Shown here: positions 22,795-32,448 of the stretch, in pieces
Numbering within the stretch: position 1 is the first letter of the stretch
How the letters are laid out: the number at the start of each line of letters is the position of its first letter
Source: Isoetes taiwanensis
Taxonomy: Eukaryota; Streptophyta; Lycopodiopsida; Isoetales; Isoetaceae
DNA length: 64,000 bases
Direction: 5' to 3'
Assembly (NCBI GenBank): GCA_021234155.1
Contig: JAJEKV010000052.1
Location: 7,241,358-7,305,357, forward strand
Translations under genes and position numbers: made by a program
Notes under the pieces: generated by a model
What the model saw: the letters and a program-made list of their open reading frames with translations, nothing else
What the model was told of the DNA's origin: nothing
Database searches by the model: none

Positions 22795-23103
22795 GGCCTC
22801 TACCTTCTAAGGTTAGCTAAGTTAAGCCAGATGTCTGGGGATAATCCTTTTAATACATTGAGTTATGCTACAAGAGCTGCTAACTTTTTCAACAAATATC
22901 ATATGGAGGAGAATCCCCTAGAATTAATAAGCAGCTTGTATGTTCTAGCAGCTAGTTTCTCTGGGCTCCATAGACATGAGGATGCTGTTATTGTATTGGA
23001 ACACTCCTTAAGCATGATTGATGTGAGTAGAGGACCCCAATATGCGTCTGCTGCACTTAAAGATTTAAGCCACAGCCTCCGCCCTAAGTTCTTGAAACCC
23101 TAA
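22795..23103 (+). pseudogene. Kinesin light chain-related (KLCR) gene fragment, first TPR region
   Basis: The frame from the ATG at 22,831 contains SGDNPFNTLSYATRAANFF, then NPLELISSLYVLAASFSGL, then HEDAVIVLEHSLSMIDVSRG. This follows the start of the TPR domain of plant KLCR/CMU proteins, where an SGDNP...AL...A.RAAK..E segment, a PLEL..SLHVLAA.YC.LG helix pair and an AV.VLE.S...PDV.RG helix occur in this order. Similarity ends after PQYASAA and the frame soon stops. Full-length KLCRs have several hundred residues, so only about 80 are present. It lies inside CACTA-A, in the same orientation, next to a gypsy insertion. It looks like a captured host fragment, not a functional gene. Confidence 0.65.
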
Positions 23104-23152
23104 ACATTTCTTCCTATTCTCCTGTGTAGATAAGAGTATGGAAGTAGAAGTT

Positions 23153-23357
23153 TGAAACACACAAATGACGTGCTAGCTATACTCACCACCCAACCACGAG
23201 CTCAGCACAGAAAACTGAATGCCCGTTGAGCTCTCCCCCGAGCCTCTTTATAGCTAGCAGCCCTCCATGCATGCATGCAACCTCTTAGGGATGCATGCAA
23301 CCCCTCTATGGATGCATGCAACCCCTCTCTGGACGTCCACGTCCAGTGTCTATTGCA
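23153..23357 (-). repeat. 3' LTR of the chromovirus
   Basis: It begins TGAAAC and ends TTGCA on the plus strand, 205 bp, and matches 25,623-25,827 with two substitutions. On the minus strand it holds a CTATAAAG TATA-like box and three diverged copies of a roughly 22-bp GGATGCATGCAACCCCTCT unit rich in CATGCATG words. Confidence 0.9.
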
Positions 23358-23848
23358 TTCCCTCCCCCTTGACATCGCAGCAGTCCTCTGCTGCAAGGGG
23401 CTATAGAGTCCTTTTGCCATCTTAGCATAATCTTGTCTTGGCCCTCTTCTAGGCCGGCTACTAGAAGCCTTCCCAATGTCTTGTGACTTCCGGCCATTAT
23501 ATTCATGCAGAATATCGGAATAGGCCTCTAATAAATTGCCACGAACCCATGAAGCGTCCTCCAAAGGCCGATTGGCAAACTTAACCAAATATTGCTTAGA
23601 ACCACTAGTGGATTTATCATTCAACTGAAACATTAATCGAGGCGCCAACTTAAGGTCTTTCTTGCGCGCGTCCTTCTTAAAGTGGCCTTTGTGAATCCTC
23701 ATCCATACCCAATCACATTCCTTAAAAGTCATTTGCATGCATCATAAGTTTTTAAGTTATTTGAACAAGGAATAAAGTGGGCTTGCTTAGTCAAACAATC
23801 CACAACTGTCCAAATCATATTATTCTTCCGAGAGCAATGCTAGCAAAA
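23202..23848 (-). pseudogene. Integrase scrap and C-terminal chromodomain of gypsy pol
   Basis: Reading leftwards from about 23,838, a short segment MIWTVVDCLTKQAHFIPC matches the start of the retroviral-type integrase catalytic core. The frame then opens at 23,738 with ECDWVWMRIHKGHF, the post-integrase linker, followed by KQYLVKFANRPLEDASWV, a chromodomain-like segment (compare the YLVKW...P...ATWE pattern). The tail reads into the LTR. The catalytic integrase residues downstream of the first Asp are missing, so integration function is lost. Confidence 0.65.
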
Positions 23849-23851
23849 TTC

Positions 23852-24058
23852 TTAACAAACTTGTCTATAATAACTGCAAATGCAAATAGTACTCTTCCAA
23901 AGACTTGCAATACACATACGCCAAGAATTGTTCCTTTTCCTGACCAATAAAACTGGTGCACCAAAAGGTGAATAACTATGTCGAATCAAACCAGCTTGAA
24001 GTAACTCAGCAAGTTGGCGCTTAATCTCAGCTTGTTGCCCATGCACTGAAATTGACAA
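23852..24058 (-). pseudogene. N-terminal reverse transcriptase fragment (gypsy)
   Basis: The segment contains QLAELLQAGLIRHSYSPFGA followed by PVLLVRKRNNSWRMCI, the beginning of a Ty3/gypsy RT (fingers region). It stops before the active-site YxDD block, at the same place where integrase sequence resumes, which defines the internal deletion. Confidence 0.75.
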
Positions 24059-25006
24059 CAGAAACCATTGGAATGGGGCCGATCACAAGATCCTTAACCA
24101 ACTTAAAGGTCCTTTTCCCTCCATCCAAGGCTAACAAAAGAGTACCAGAAACCCAGTCAACCAAAGGATTATACTCTTGATGCCAGGGCATCCCAATCAA
24201 AAGATCCACACTGCCAAGGTCAGCCACCAAAAAAGTACGCTTGGCATTAAAACCTTGAATGGAGTATTCCAAATCTTTAACAACCAAGGCGCAAGGTGAA
24301 AGTTGACCACGAAAAGCGGACGACAAATCCATCGCATTTGTCAATGGAAGAGTGGACAAGTCCAACGCCTTCACTAACCTGTCAGAAATCACATCAAACT
24401 CACTACCAGGATCAAAAAGAGCATGCACTTTCTGATCCCGGACAGTTGCCCAAAAGCAAAAAAGGCGACTATGTTCAGGATGGTCTAGTGTATAGGAATG
24501 ACCCACAAAAGCCACCGTTTTTGTCCCGCTTTCTTTCTTAGATTCCGGTGGAACTTTAGATGTACCTGATTTTGAATCCCCTTTTTCCTTTGGGGTGTAC
24601 CTGGAACATTCAAAAAATTTATGGTCAGGACTAGAGCAAATAAAACACTTATGCTCACGACGGAGGCGATTCTTAGAGCCATATAGGATTCTTTTTAGGC
24701 TCCCTCTCCGGCGAAGACTTATCCTCCTCCCGAGAACGCTTTGCACCGACCCTAAAGGCGAAATAGGAGGAACATGATCTCCATTGGTACGCTCTTTCAC
24801 GATGCGGGTTTAACAAACTTGTGAGAATGACCAGCGTGGGAATCATAAGACATAGATTTAAACCCCCTTTGTGCATTGATGGCCTGAGTTAATGAAAGAC
24901 CCTCCTCTTCAACTTTTTCTGCTAGTTTGCAGAGGGCCCCAAAAGAAAGGTTTGCAGCTTGAAGATCCAACTTGGCTCGGATCCAACGATGGACACTGCC
25001 CATCAA
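24027..25006 (-). pseudogene. gypsy gag C-terminus, CCHC zinc knuckle and aspartic protease
   Basis: A gag C-terminal piece (24,797-25,006) overlaps the main frame 24,027-24,800. The latter has CFICSSPDHKFFEC, a C-x2-C-x4-H-x4-C knuckle, then a linker. The retropepsin-like segment is ALFDPGSEFDVIS, with Pro in place of Ser/Thr in the D-S/T-G active site, followed by DLLIGMPWHQEYNPLVDW near the domain end. The frames are shifted relative to the gag N-terminus. The altered DxG motif may mean an inactive protease, though variation at this residue is known in plant gypsy elements. Confidence 0.75.
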
Positions 25007-25052
25007 CCCGGTCGATTTCTCGCATCATTTTTGCCAAGTTGGAGACCTTTCT

Positions 25053-25598
25053 TCAAGACTCTTGCCGAAAAATCACGCGAACGGACTCCTTGTCTTGCTG
25101 GGTCAACTGGTTCCATTCGGCGAGCAAATCCCGCTCCCAATTATGACCCAGAAACCTTTCCTTAATGAGTGTCTCAAACTCTGCAAATGTTGTGATCGGA
25201 GTTTCCTTGGGTCGGTGCTTGAGTAGATCAAGCCACCAATCCTTAGCGACCCCTCCTAAGTGACGTTCAGCAAAATAAAGCTGAGTGTCATCATCATCTT
25301 TGGTTTTGGCGAAATATGAGTTCAGATCCCGCAACCATGCAAAGAGTTCCTCCGCATCATCCGTGGCTGCCAAATAAGGTTTGAACTCAATTTTCACATT
25401 CGCGCCAGTCTTAATACCACTGACACGTGGATGTCCTGCATCATGCGACAGCTTCAACTGCCGAACTTCGGCCCGAAGCGAGTCCATGTCCTGAAGCTCC
25501 TGTATGCGAGCTAAAGCAGCTTCCAACTTTTCGCTCAAAATCGCATTGTCGGTCTCCAACTCCATTATCCGATCCACTTCCCCAGCGGATTGGTCCAT
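25053..25598 (-). pseudogene. gypsy gag N-terminal region (retrotransposon gag domain)
   Basis: The likely start is the ATG at 25,596-25,598, just inside the PBS. A coiled-coil-like segment (METDNAILSEKLEAALARIQ style heptads) is followed by VKIEFKPYLAATDDAEELF, then LYFAERHLGGVAKDWWLDLL and TTFAEFETLIKERF. This order is the capsid domain of Ty3/gypsy gag. The open frame to 25,634 extends into the LTR and is not needed. It is frameshifted near 25,050. Confidence 0.75.
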
Positions 25599-25609
25599 CA
25601 CAACTTGAA

Positions 25610-25621
25610 GCTCTGATACCA
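25610..25621 (-). other. Primer-binding site (tRNA-iMet)
   Basis: On the minus strand TGGTATCAGAGC lies directly next to the 5' LTR (which ends at 25,623 on the plus-strand map). It is complementary to the 3' end of plant initiator tRNA-Met. Confidence 0.9.
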
Positions 25622-25622
25622 C

Positions 25623-25827
25623 TGAAACGCACAAATGACGTGCTAGCTATACTCACCACCCAACCACGAGCTCAGCACAGAAAACTGAATGCCCCTTGAG
25701 CTCTCCCCCGAGCCTCTTTATAGCTAGCAGCCCTCCATGCATGCATGCAACCTCTTAGGGATGCATGCAACCCCTCTATGGATGCATGCAACCCCTCTCT
25801 GGACGTCCACGTCCAGTGTCTATTGCA
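25623..25827 (-). repeat. 5' LTR of the chromovirus
   Basis: 205 bp, identical to the 3' LTR except at the A/G near position 6 and the G/C in the GCCCGTTGAGC stretch. It contains the promoter-like TATA box and the CATGCATG-rich repeats described for its partner. Confidence 0.9.
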
Positions 25828-26640
25828 AAGTCTCGATCTTTCTATCATGGTCGAATTCCAGAAATACAGCAGAGCACAAACCTCACCTGTAAGCAAGCCC
25901 CTCTAAGCGGATCAGAACCACCTTTCCGAATCTTCCTTTGCGGATCATACATTTGTGTTTGAGAATTGCGGATCAGAAGCCGGATCATGCACATTGAGGA
26001 TCATACGAACCGCCTTTGAAAATAGAGATCAGAAGCGAGAAAGAGGGAAAAACTCAATGCACGGATCAAATCCGGGCCATTAATTTTGGGCTTTGGGCCA
26101 ATCGGATGACAGGACATGGATCACCATCTAAACCAGTCATCTCAGCCGTTGGATGGAGGTGATTGTTTACAAAATTTAAATGCTCGATAAAGCAACCTCC
26201 ACCTTGATGCTAATTTAAAACTAGGTTAAATGCTTTAATTTTGTGTGGCATTTATAAAGGAGGTTAATTTTGTTCAACCTCCTTCATTAGATGGAATGCA
26301 TGATGTTAGCATTTGAGAAAATTCTAGCTTCCTAAATGTTTATTCTACAAGGTAGCCAGGCGTTATTATAGACAAAAATAGAAAAATCCTTCACAAAGTG
26401 AACTAATTTTGTTCTGTTCTCCATATTCTAGATTGCCCAGAGGGAGGGGGGCCTTTGACGAAGTTGAGGTGCACTAGATTTCACTTATACAAACAGGGCT
26501 GAGGAGGGTATTTGGCGAAATTGAGGTGCACTAGATTTCACTTATACAATCAGGGCTTCTGCATGTGATTCAATGTGGGATATGTGTGCAATGAGATCAC
26601 CCCACCTCTATATCCTATTAGGTTCTAACTAGCTAAGAGC
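25828..26640. other. CACTA-A interior with a short tandem duplication
   Basis: No gene is recognised. A segment with AAATTGAGGTGCACTAGATT occurs twice, at about 26,459-26,507 and 26,516-26,558. Several GGATCA words recur between 25,910 and 26,060. Confidence 0.4.
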
Positions 26641-28080
26641 AATCAAGTTTTTAGAACAATGGTGAGGTGGCCAAGATGAGCAATGAGATGGCAAAAATGG
26701 ATTATGATGTGGCAAAATATGGATGGATGGAAAAATGAAGAATTTGCCTAGCCTATTTTGCAACTTTTTAGAAGAAGCATCATTCAATATGGTGACATGG
26801 CATTTTTTGGATGATGTGCCATGTCACATGATGGTTAAGCATTTTAGGCACTTTTGGTAGAATATGACTAGACCTTTCTAGACCTGAAAAGTGGAGATGC
26901 CAATGAATCAGATTCTCGTGAAACTCGGTCCCATGGGGTAATATCAGTAGTATGAACTTTCTGGAACAATCAATTTGTCGTTCCAGAGTGTCCGGCAAAA
27001 CATGGTTAATGACATGGAAAAAGTAGCATGATGATATGGCAAAGGGTATTTTTTGCAATCTCCATGAAATGAATGGGGAAAATTGAAATTTGCAAAAGTA
27101 GACATGCACATGATGATGTGGCACGTCAGTGGCAACATGTCATGCCAAGTAAGCAAGACCAAGGCCAAAAATAAAAAAATGTGCAACTTTGGTTTTCCAT
27201 GGGTGATGTGGCAAATTTTTGGTGACATGGCAAGATCTGCATGATGTGGACATGATGGTGACTAGGCATTTTTGCAACAAATAGACAAAGCAAGTATTTT
27301 TGGTATAGGGAATTTGGCAAAGAGAACTTCAAGAACTTAGAGCAATTTTTGCTGCCAAAAGGGTGCTTACTTATTGACTGTATTTCCTTGAGTTTTATTT
27401 CAATTTATTTTGAGTTTGATGTTCAACTTTAGCCAGGAAAAGGTGTACATTCTTGAAATGTTGACTACTTGGACCTTGCATGCTTACTTTTGAATTCAAA
27501 CTTTTGAGTTTTTTTGTGATGTTTCTTGAATGTTTTTTTCTAAAATGAGCTGCGGCAGGGAGGGGTAAGATGAAACTAGGTGTAGGCAGGCCTGGAGTAG
27601 ATCTAGTTTTGCGCGCATCCCAAGAAATCGATTTTGGGTGTCTAAATTTAGCCAAATTCAATTTTTTCAAAGCCCATTGCATTTTGGAATAAGAAAATTT
27701 GGACTATAAGGATTTTTTGCTTTTAGGGCAAGAATGGCTAAGGATGGGTGATTTGGCAACAAAGGTGATGACTTGGAAAGCAAAGGCTGACATGGCAATA
27801 TGAGGGTGGTGATGTGGCAAGAAAATTAGCAAGCAAAGTTTCTCCTAGTCAAAAACGTTTTGTGACATAGATATGACATGGCAATAGCGTGGGGGTGATA
27901 TAATGGAACCTTTGACATGTATGCACAATGGTGCTTGGATTTTGAGATTTTGGATTTTGACATATATGCACAATGGTGCTTGGAGAAAATGATGTATAAG
28001 AGATGATTTTTTTGGTGGAATGATGGTAGTAAAGCCTTGGGAAATAGCAAATCATGCCTTAAGAAGTAACATCATGGCAA
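26641..28080. repeat. Dispersed GATGTGGCA / GACATGGCA motif cluster
   Basis: About ten or more copies of GATGTGGCA, GACATGGCA and variants are scattered over 1.4 kb, mostly in one orientation, with a few inverted TGCCATGTCA copies. This resembles a second type of subterminal array, either an internal part of CACTA-A or the relic of another element. Minus-strand frames rich in His are read-throughs of the motif. Confidence 0.5.
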
Positions 28081-28429
28081 AAGCTTGAATCATGCAAAGT
28101 ACTATTGAATTTCGAGTGGTCTTCTAAACTTTAACTTTGGGACCTTCAACCTTTGACTTTAAGTGTTCAAGATGCTTAGGTGATCAAATGACCTTCAAAA
28201 AATGCCTATATGATGTCAAACTAGTGTCCATGTTTGATTCTTCATATCAATGTGTCTTTTACAAGTTCCCAAGTGATAGATGTCTTCAAGTTCATGCTCT
28301 ACAAGCTCACACACACACATGTATGAAGTCAAATGCTAGTGAAGTGTGTCAAGCATGCATATAGCTCTTGTATGCTGCCATTTTGTGGTAGTAATGGCAT
28401 GTGGGCAACTTGGTCATACATGGATTCTT

Positions 28430-28640
28430 ATAAAACTATAAAAAACCACAGCTCAAAAAGAACACTACCTTAAAAAACACCGCCTTAAAAAAAAACATTC
28501 CTTCAAAAAACCATACCACCTGAGAAAATTACACATCCTTAAAAAAAAACTACAACTCCTTAAGAAACCACACATTCTTTAAAAAAAAAAACTACGGCTC
28601 TTAAGAAAAACTATAGCATATCCTTGGAAAACCACACCTA
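28430..28640. repeat. A-rich degenerate repeat
   Basis: The unit CCTTAAAAAAAACYAC recurs imperfectly about ten times. No function is apparent. It separates the motif cluster from the transposase remnant. Confidence 0.6.
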
Positions 28641-28729
28641 TGTATAACTACGTGTAGATTTTTTTCAAATCTTCAAAAAGACAAGCCGTATTTTATTTTT
28701 ACTGTTGTTTTCAGTCATGGACCAAATGT

Positions 28730-29865
28730 TGGGGTTGTAATGATCCCATCCAAAGTTTATATCAATCTAAATGGACTTGTTGGTGCCTGAAGTGTCGTGG
28801 TGCGAGAAAACTAGAGTACAGTGTCAGAGAAGATCATAAAATAAGATTTGGCAGATGCACCTCCTCCTGATTATTCTGAAAGACAGATGCGTCGAAAGGC
28901 CGATAAGGTACGTCTATAAAGTTTTTCTCTATCTTTGATTTTGGCAACATTAGAATTTGGATAATCTTGCCAATCTTGCAATATATAAGGGGCTTGCAAC
29001 ATAACTCACCAATTGCACCCGGGGATCAAATTGGATTTCCATCCACGTCCTCATCTACACCACCTAGAATTCGGCTTCGTAGATGTTGTGAACAAGGTTC
29101 AAGTACCTCTTTCAGTGATGCAGAAGAAATGGTAGTAAACACTAAACAAGTAAGAGGACATACAAGGGGGGAGTCTGCAACACTTTCAATCAAGGCCTAG
29201 TTTAGCACATATTCTCTTTCACGTGTTAATGTGATTGATGGGGATTACCATACTCATATGCCAGACAGTCTTAAAAATGCAATTGTTCCATTTGATCGTA
29301 GGACATTTGGTTGTTGGGAAGGATAGCTTCCACCAATGTTGGAGGAGTTCATCTATTGGGGACGTCGATATATGATTGCACCATCTAGAAAGATTCTTGA
29401 GGCAGGAAGAAGCTTATATATCTTAGAAAGTGTATGTGGTAGTCTTGGAAATCCAACAACTCTGATGGCATATGGAGGACCCACATATAGTTGGGGTGTT
29501 TGGATAATATTGGCATCGTTCATGCCTAGCATGTCTATGTATGGTCTAATAATGAATTGGTGCAGACTGAATAAGCAAACGTAACATGGAGAAGATGTGT
29601 CGATAGCTGACAAGATTTATATCGATGGTCGTCCTAGCGTCCATGGAAATATTGCTGGTCTTATTAACAGCTCACATGGTCATTTAGAGTTGTCAAATGC
29701 TATTTTACGGTTTACCCTAAACAAGTTGAACAGGTTTTCTTTTTTGAAAACTCTGTTAACCCAACATGGTGGATTGTAGCCCATGTTGTACCCAAGCGCA
29801 GACATCTGATTGATAGTACTATATTAGAGCCTAGCAATGATGATCAAGAAGATGATTGATGATAT
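28730..29865 (+). pseudogene. SET-like segment joined to a CACTA transposase DUF4216 tail
   Basis: Two parts are visible. From about 29,390 to 29,710 the reading contains ILEAGRSLYILESV, then PTTLMAYGGPTYSW, and after one stop IYIDGRPSVHGNIAGLINSS. This resembles a SET domain: a GxGLF start, a Y-G-E/P block, and the IDGR..GN.A.FINHS motif. The normal Cys after INHS is absent. At about 29,708 the frame changes to VYPKQVEQVFFF...NPTWWIVAHVVPKRRHL, which is collinear with the DUF4216 tail of the CACTA-B transposase (about 33,455-33,560). Upstream segments (28,790-29,200) look exonic, with a GTACGT donor at about 28,909. At least two stops make it non-functional. The SET call is tentative. Confidence 0.45.
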
Positions 29866-29921
29866 CTTGACTTCTCGAATAATTTCTTATGAGCTTGTCT
29901 TAGTTTATTGGCACTTATTTG

Positions 29922-30682
29922 TTTTTTGTTTTTTTTTGGGAGAAAAGGAAGTTTTTATATTTTATATAATAAAAAGTACAGAGTACAATGTTTCAAACTT
30001 CACAGAGGATTACTATAGGAATAACCTCAACCTCTTCATCCTCTACGAACTGAAACTTATTCAAATGATGAGTAACAGCAAAACAAAAGAAGTATAAGAT
30101 AGCTAACAATGGTTAAAGAAACCTGATTCTCAAAATGTTGTGTCTAAGGTGCATAGTAGAGTGCTGCATTGTCGGGGTCACAGATAGCCTAAAGCTGGCT
30201 AGGCTTAGTACAAGCCCAGCCGCCAGACTCCTCCCCTAAAAGCCTGGTGCAGGATATAGAAGCTCCTGTATAGCCCCCTAGCTCGGCAATCTCCACTGAA
30301 AGGGTCACCCTGTAAGGGTCTTCCATTTCCATTGTCCCATCAAGGAGCCCATACATCCTTGATAAATAAGCACATCCATCTTGTTAATCATGGCAACTAC
30401 CATCAAATCTACCTGTATACTACTTTTGAAGTAGCATAGAAGACCGGCTATACCACCAGCTGTCACTGCACATTTTACTCTTACCGAGATACAAAGAAGT
30501 GAAATAAAGAAACAAATCAGTGTAAGAAGAGCAGCCTGCCACTCTGCTCATAGAAGCTGCCACCGCTTCATGGATTCTGGTCTCTCAGCTTTACTCAAAT
30601 AAATCACCTGTGAATTGCATCAAATAAAATGCTGCATTGTCGGGGTAGGCAATCCAATTAAAGCTGGCTAGACAAAAAATAT
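29922..30682 (-). mobile_element. Poly-A retroposon (LINE/SINE-like), 761 bp
   Basis: The 11-bp direct repeat GCACTTATTTG flanks it (29,911-29,921 and 30,683-30,693). The T-rich left end is a poly-A tail read on the minus strand. A roughly 45-bp segment (GCTGCATTGTCGGGGT...AAAGCTGGCTAG) occurs twice inside, near 30,162 and 30,632. Its 3' end resembles those at 31,162 and 60,588 (TTTTTATATTAATA type), so it is probably a non-autonomous LINE relative. There is no coding capacity. Removing it restores continuous CACTA-A subterminal repeats. Confidence 0.8.
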
Positions 30683-31161
30683 GCACTTATTTGTCATCCT
30701 ATTGTCACTTCAAAATCTATTTTTTGTTATTTTATTGTCGTCGTATTGACACTTTGATGCCAACTTATTGTCAATTTATATTCACTTTTTTGTCACCTGA
30801 TTCTCTCCCTCTTGTCACATTTGAGGCATTCTATTGGCACACTATTGACATATTTGTGCCACTTTTTCTCCAACATCTTTGTCAAAGTTATGACATTTTA
30901 TTGTCACACTATGGTCAAATTTATATCATTTCTTTGTCATTGCTTTTGTCATTCTAAAGTCAGTCTATTGACACATTTTTGGCATATGGTTTTGTCAAAA
31001 CTTTGTCAATTTATTGTCATAGTTGTGTCATCTATTGCCACATTATAGTCAGACTTATAGCATTTGTTTGTCATTACTCTCGAGTCACATTCACACCATC
31101 CTTTTGTCACTTTCTTTTGTCACTGTTGCATCACTCTATTGTCACATTTATTGTCATTTGG
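30683..31161 (+). repeat. CACTA-A right subterminal repeat region (part 1)
   Basis: TATTGTCAC, TTTGTCAT and similar words occur about every 15-20 bp. The array is broken by the LINE at 31,162 and continues at 41,303-41,422 to the right TIR. Confidence 0.8.
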
Positions 31162-32247
31162 TTTTTTTTTATTGAAGGCTGTATTTATATTAATAGATTG
31201 TACATAGGAATACATATGTATATATGAGTACAAAAAAGGTCAACTTTTTTATCCTGGAAGTGATTAACCCTTTGATCAAGTATTTAGAATTTAAGAAAAA
31301 GCAAAACTCGAGTTATACTTCGGGATCATATAAGACTTAAAACTAAAAAGAAATGGAAAGTAGTCTTTTCTAAAGTCTGATCTCAGGCTTCTGGATTAGC
31401 ATATCCAGATGCTTCTCCAACTTTTCTTTTGTCCTTCCGACCCATGCCTTTGGTAGCGGAGATGAATGAGCAATACGGGCAGCTACACATCTGACATTTA
31501 GCTGGGTTAAAACGACCTGAATGGTCTACTGCTTCACATATGAGTGCTCGCCTGGCATCCAAACTCTGAATGCATGAGCAGTCGCACTGGCAATAATCTC
31601 CATGGTAGGCTGTAGAGATGGCTCCAAATTGATCCAGCCACATGGAGTTAACCCCAAGATTAATCCGACTCCATTTCAGCTTCTTTTGTCCTATAAGAAT
31701 GTTACCTGTAATTCAAAGAATCAGAAAAAAGTTAGTGAATTGAAAAAATTTCTCTTATCCAAGAGATATCATAATTGGTTTGCTTGATCACTGCAATTGG
31801 CCAGATAATCTCTTGGTCAAAGATGATTGAGTTCCTTGTTTGGGGTCTGGGTTCGGGAACTCCTGGAAGACAGCCCTCTGTGAGGACCCGTGGATCTAAC
31901 AGGAGAGTCCGGGGGACTATGTCACGCGGGATTTGCTGAAAGAGAAGAAAAAGAAGAGAACAGAACAAATGAGAGAAAGATGATAAGCTTCCTTGATATC
32001 AATGATGAAAATACATGAGCTCTCACAATAGAGAGAAAACTGAAAGGAGACAAGACTCAAAACTCATCTAAAAACTTATGAGCTAACTCTACTCATATAT
32101 ATAGTACAATGGCCTTGGGCCCAATATAGACACTCTGACTGATCTCGGTGCCGACTCCTGGAAGGAGGCCTGATTTGCAGGAATGTTGGCGGTGCCTCTT
32201 GAAGTGCCTAGAATCACGCTGACGCTGACGCGGGCGGTGACGGGCCG
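31162..32247 (-). other. LINE 3' UTR region
   Basis: Sequence between the C-terminal coding block and the poly-A tail. A minus-strand frame at 31,383-31,643 contains several Cys residues (CQCDCSC, CQMCSCPYC) but is not recognised. No other gene is visible. Confidence 0.45.
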
Positions 32248-32444
32248 TCACTTGTCTGAGCGGCGCCTCTTGTTGACAGCCAAAGGCTTTGACTGCGTGG
32301 CCTGCTGCTTAGTCTTCTGTGGAGGCTTGGATGTCTGACCCGTGGTTGACTGAGGATCTTTGAGCTTGACCTGGTCTGACGTATGCATGAATAGTCCTGT
32401 ACCAGGAGGCACAGGACTAACATTCCTTGCTTTCCAGATTCTCC
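32248..32444 (-). pseudogene. C-terminal end of LINE ORF2
   Basis: The frame restarts at the CACTA-B border with WRIWKARNVSPVPPGTG, the W.IWKARN motif that follows the zf-RVT domain in plant L1 ORF2 proteins. A Lys/Gln-rich basic tail ending in RRRSDK follows. The frame does not join exactly to the part at 35,013, so a small frameshift exists at or near the insertion. Confidence 0.7.
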
Positions 32445-32448
32445 AGGT

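Larger units (their letters stand above)
23153..25827 (-). mobile_element. Ty3/gypsy chromovirus deletion derivative
   Basis: Two 205-bp direct repeats bound the element. The coding order on the minus strand is gag, zinc knuckle, protease, RT start, integrase scrap, chromodomain. A tRNA-Met PBS adjoins the 5' LTR and a purine tract (AAGGGGGAGGGA on the minus strand) adjoins the 3' LTR. The flanks AAGTT (23,148-23,152) and AAGTC (25,828-25,832) are a probable 5-bp TSD with one mismatch. Most of RT, RNase H and integrase are deleted. The LTRs differ at only two sites, so the copy is young. Confidence 0.9.
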
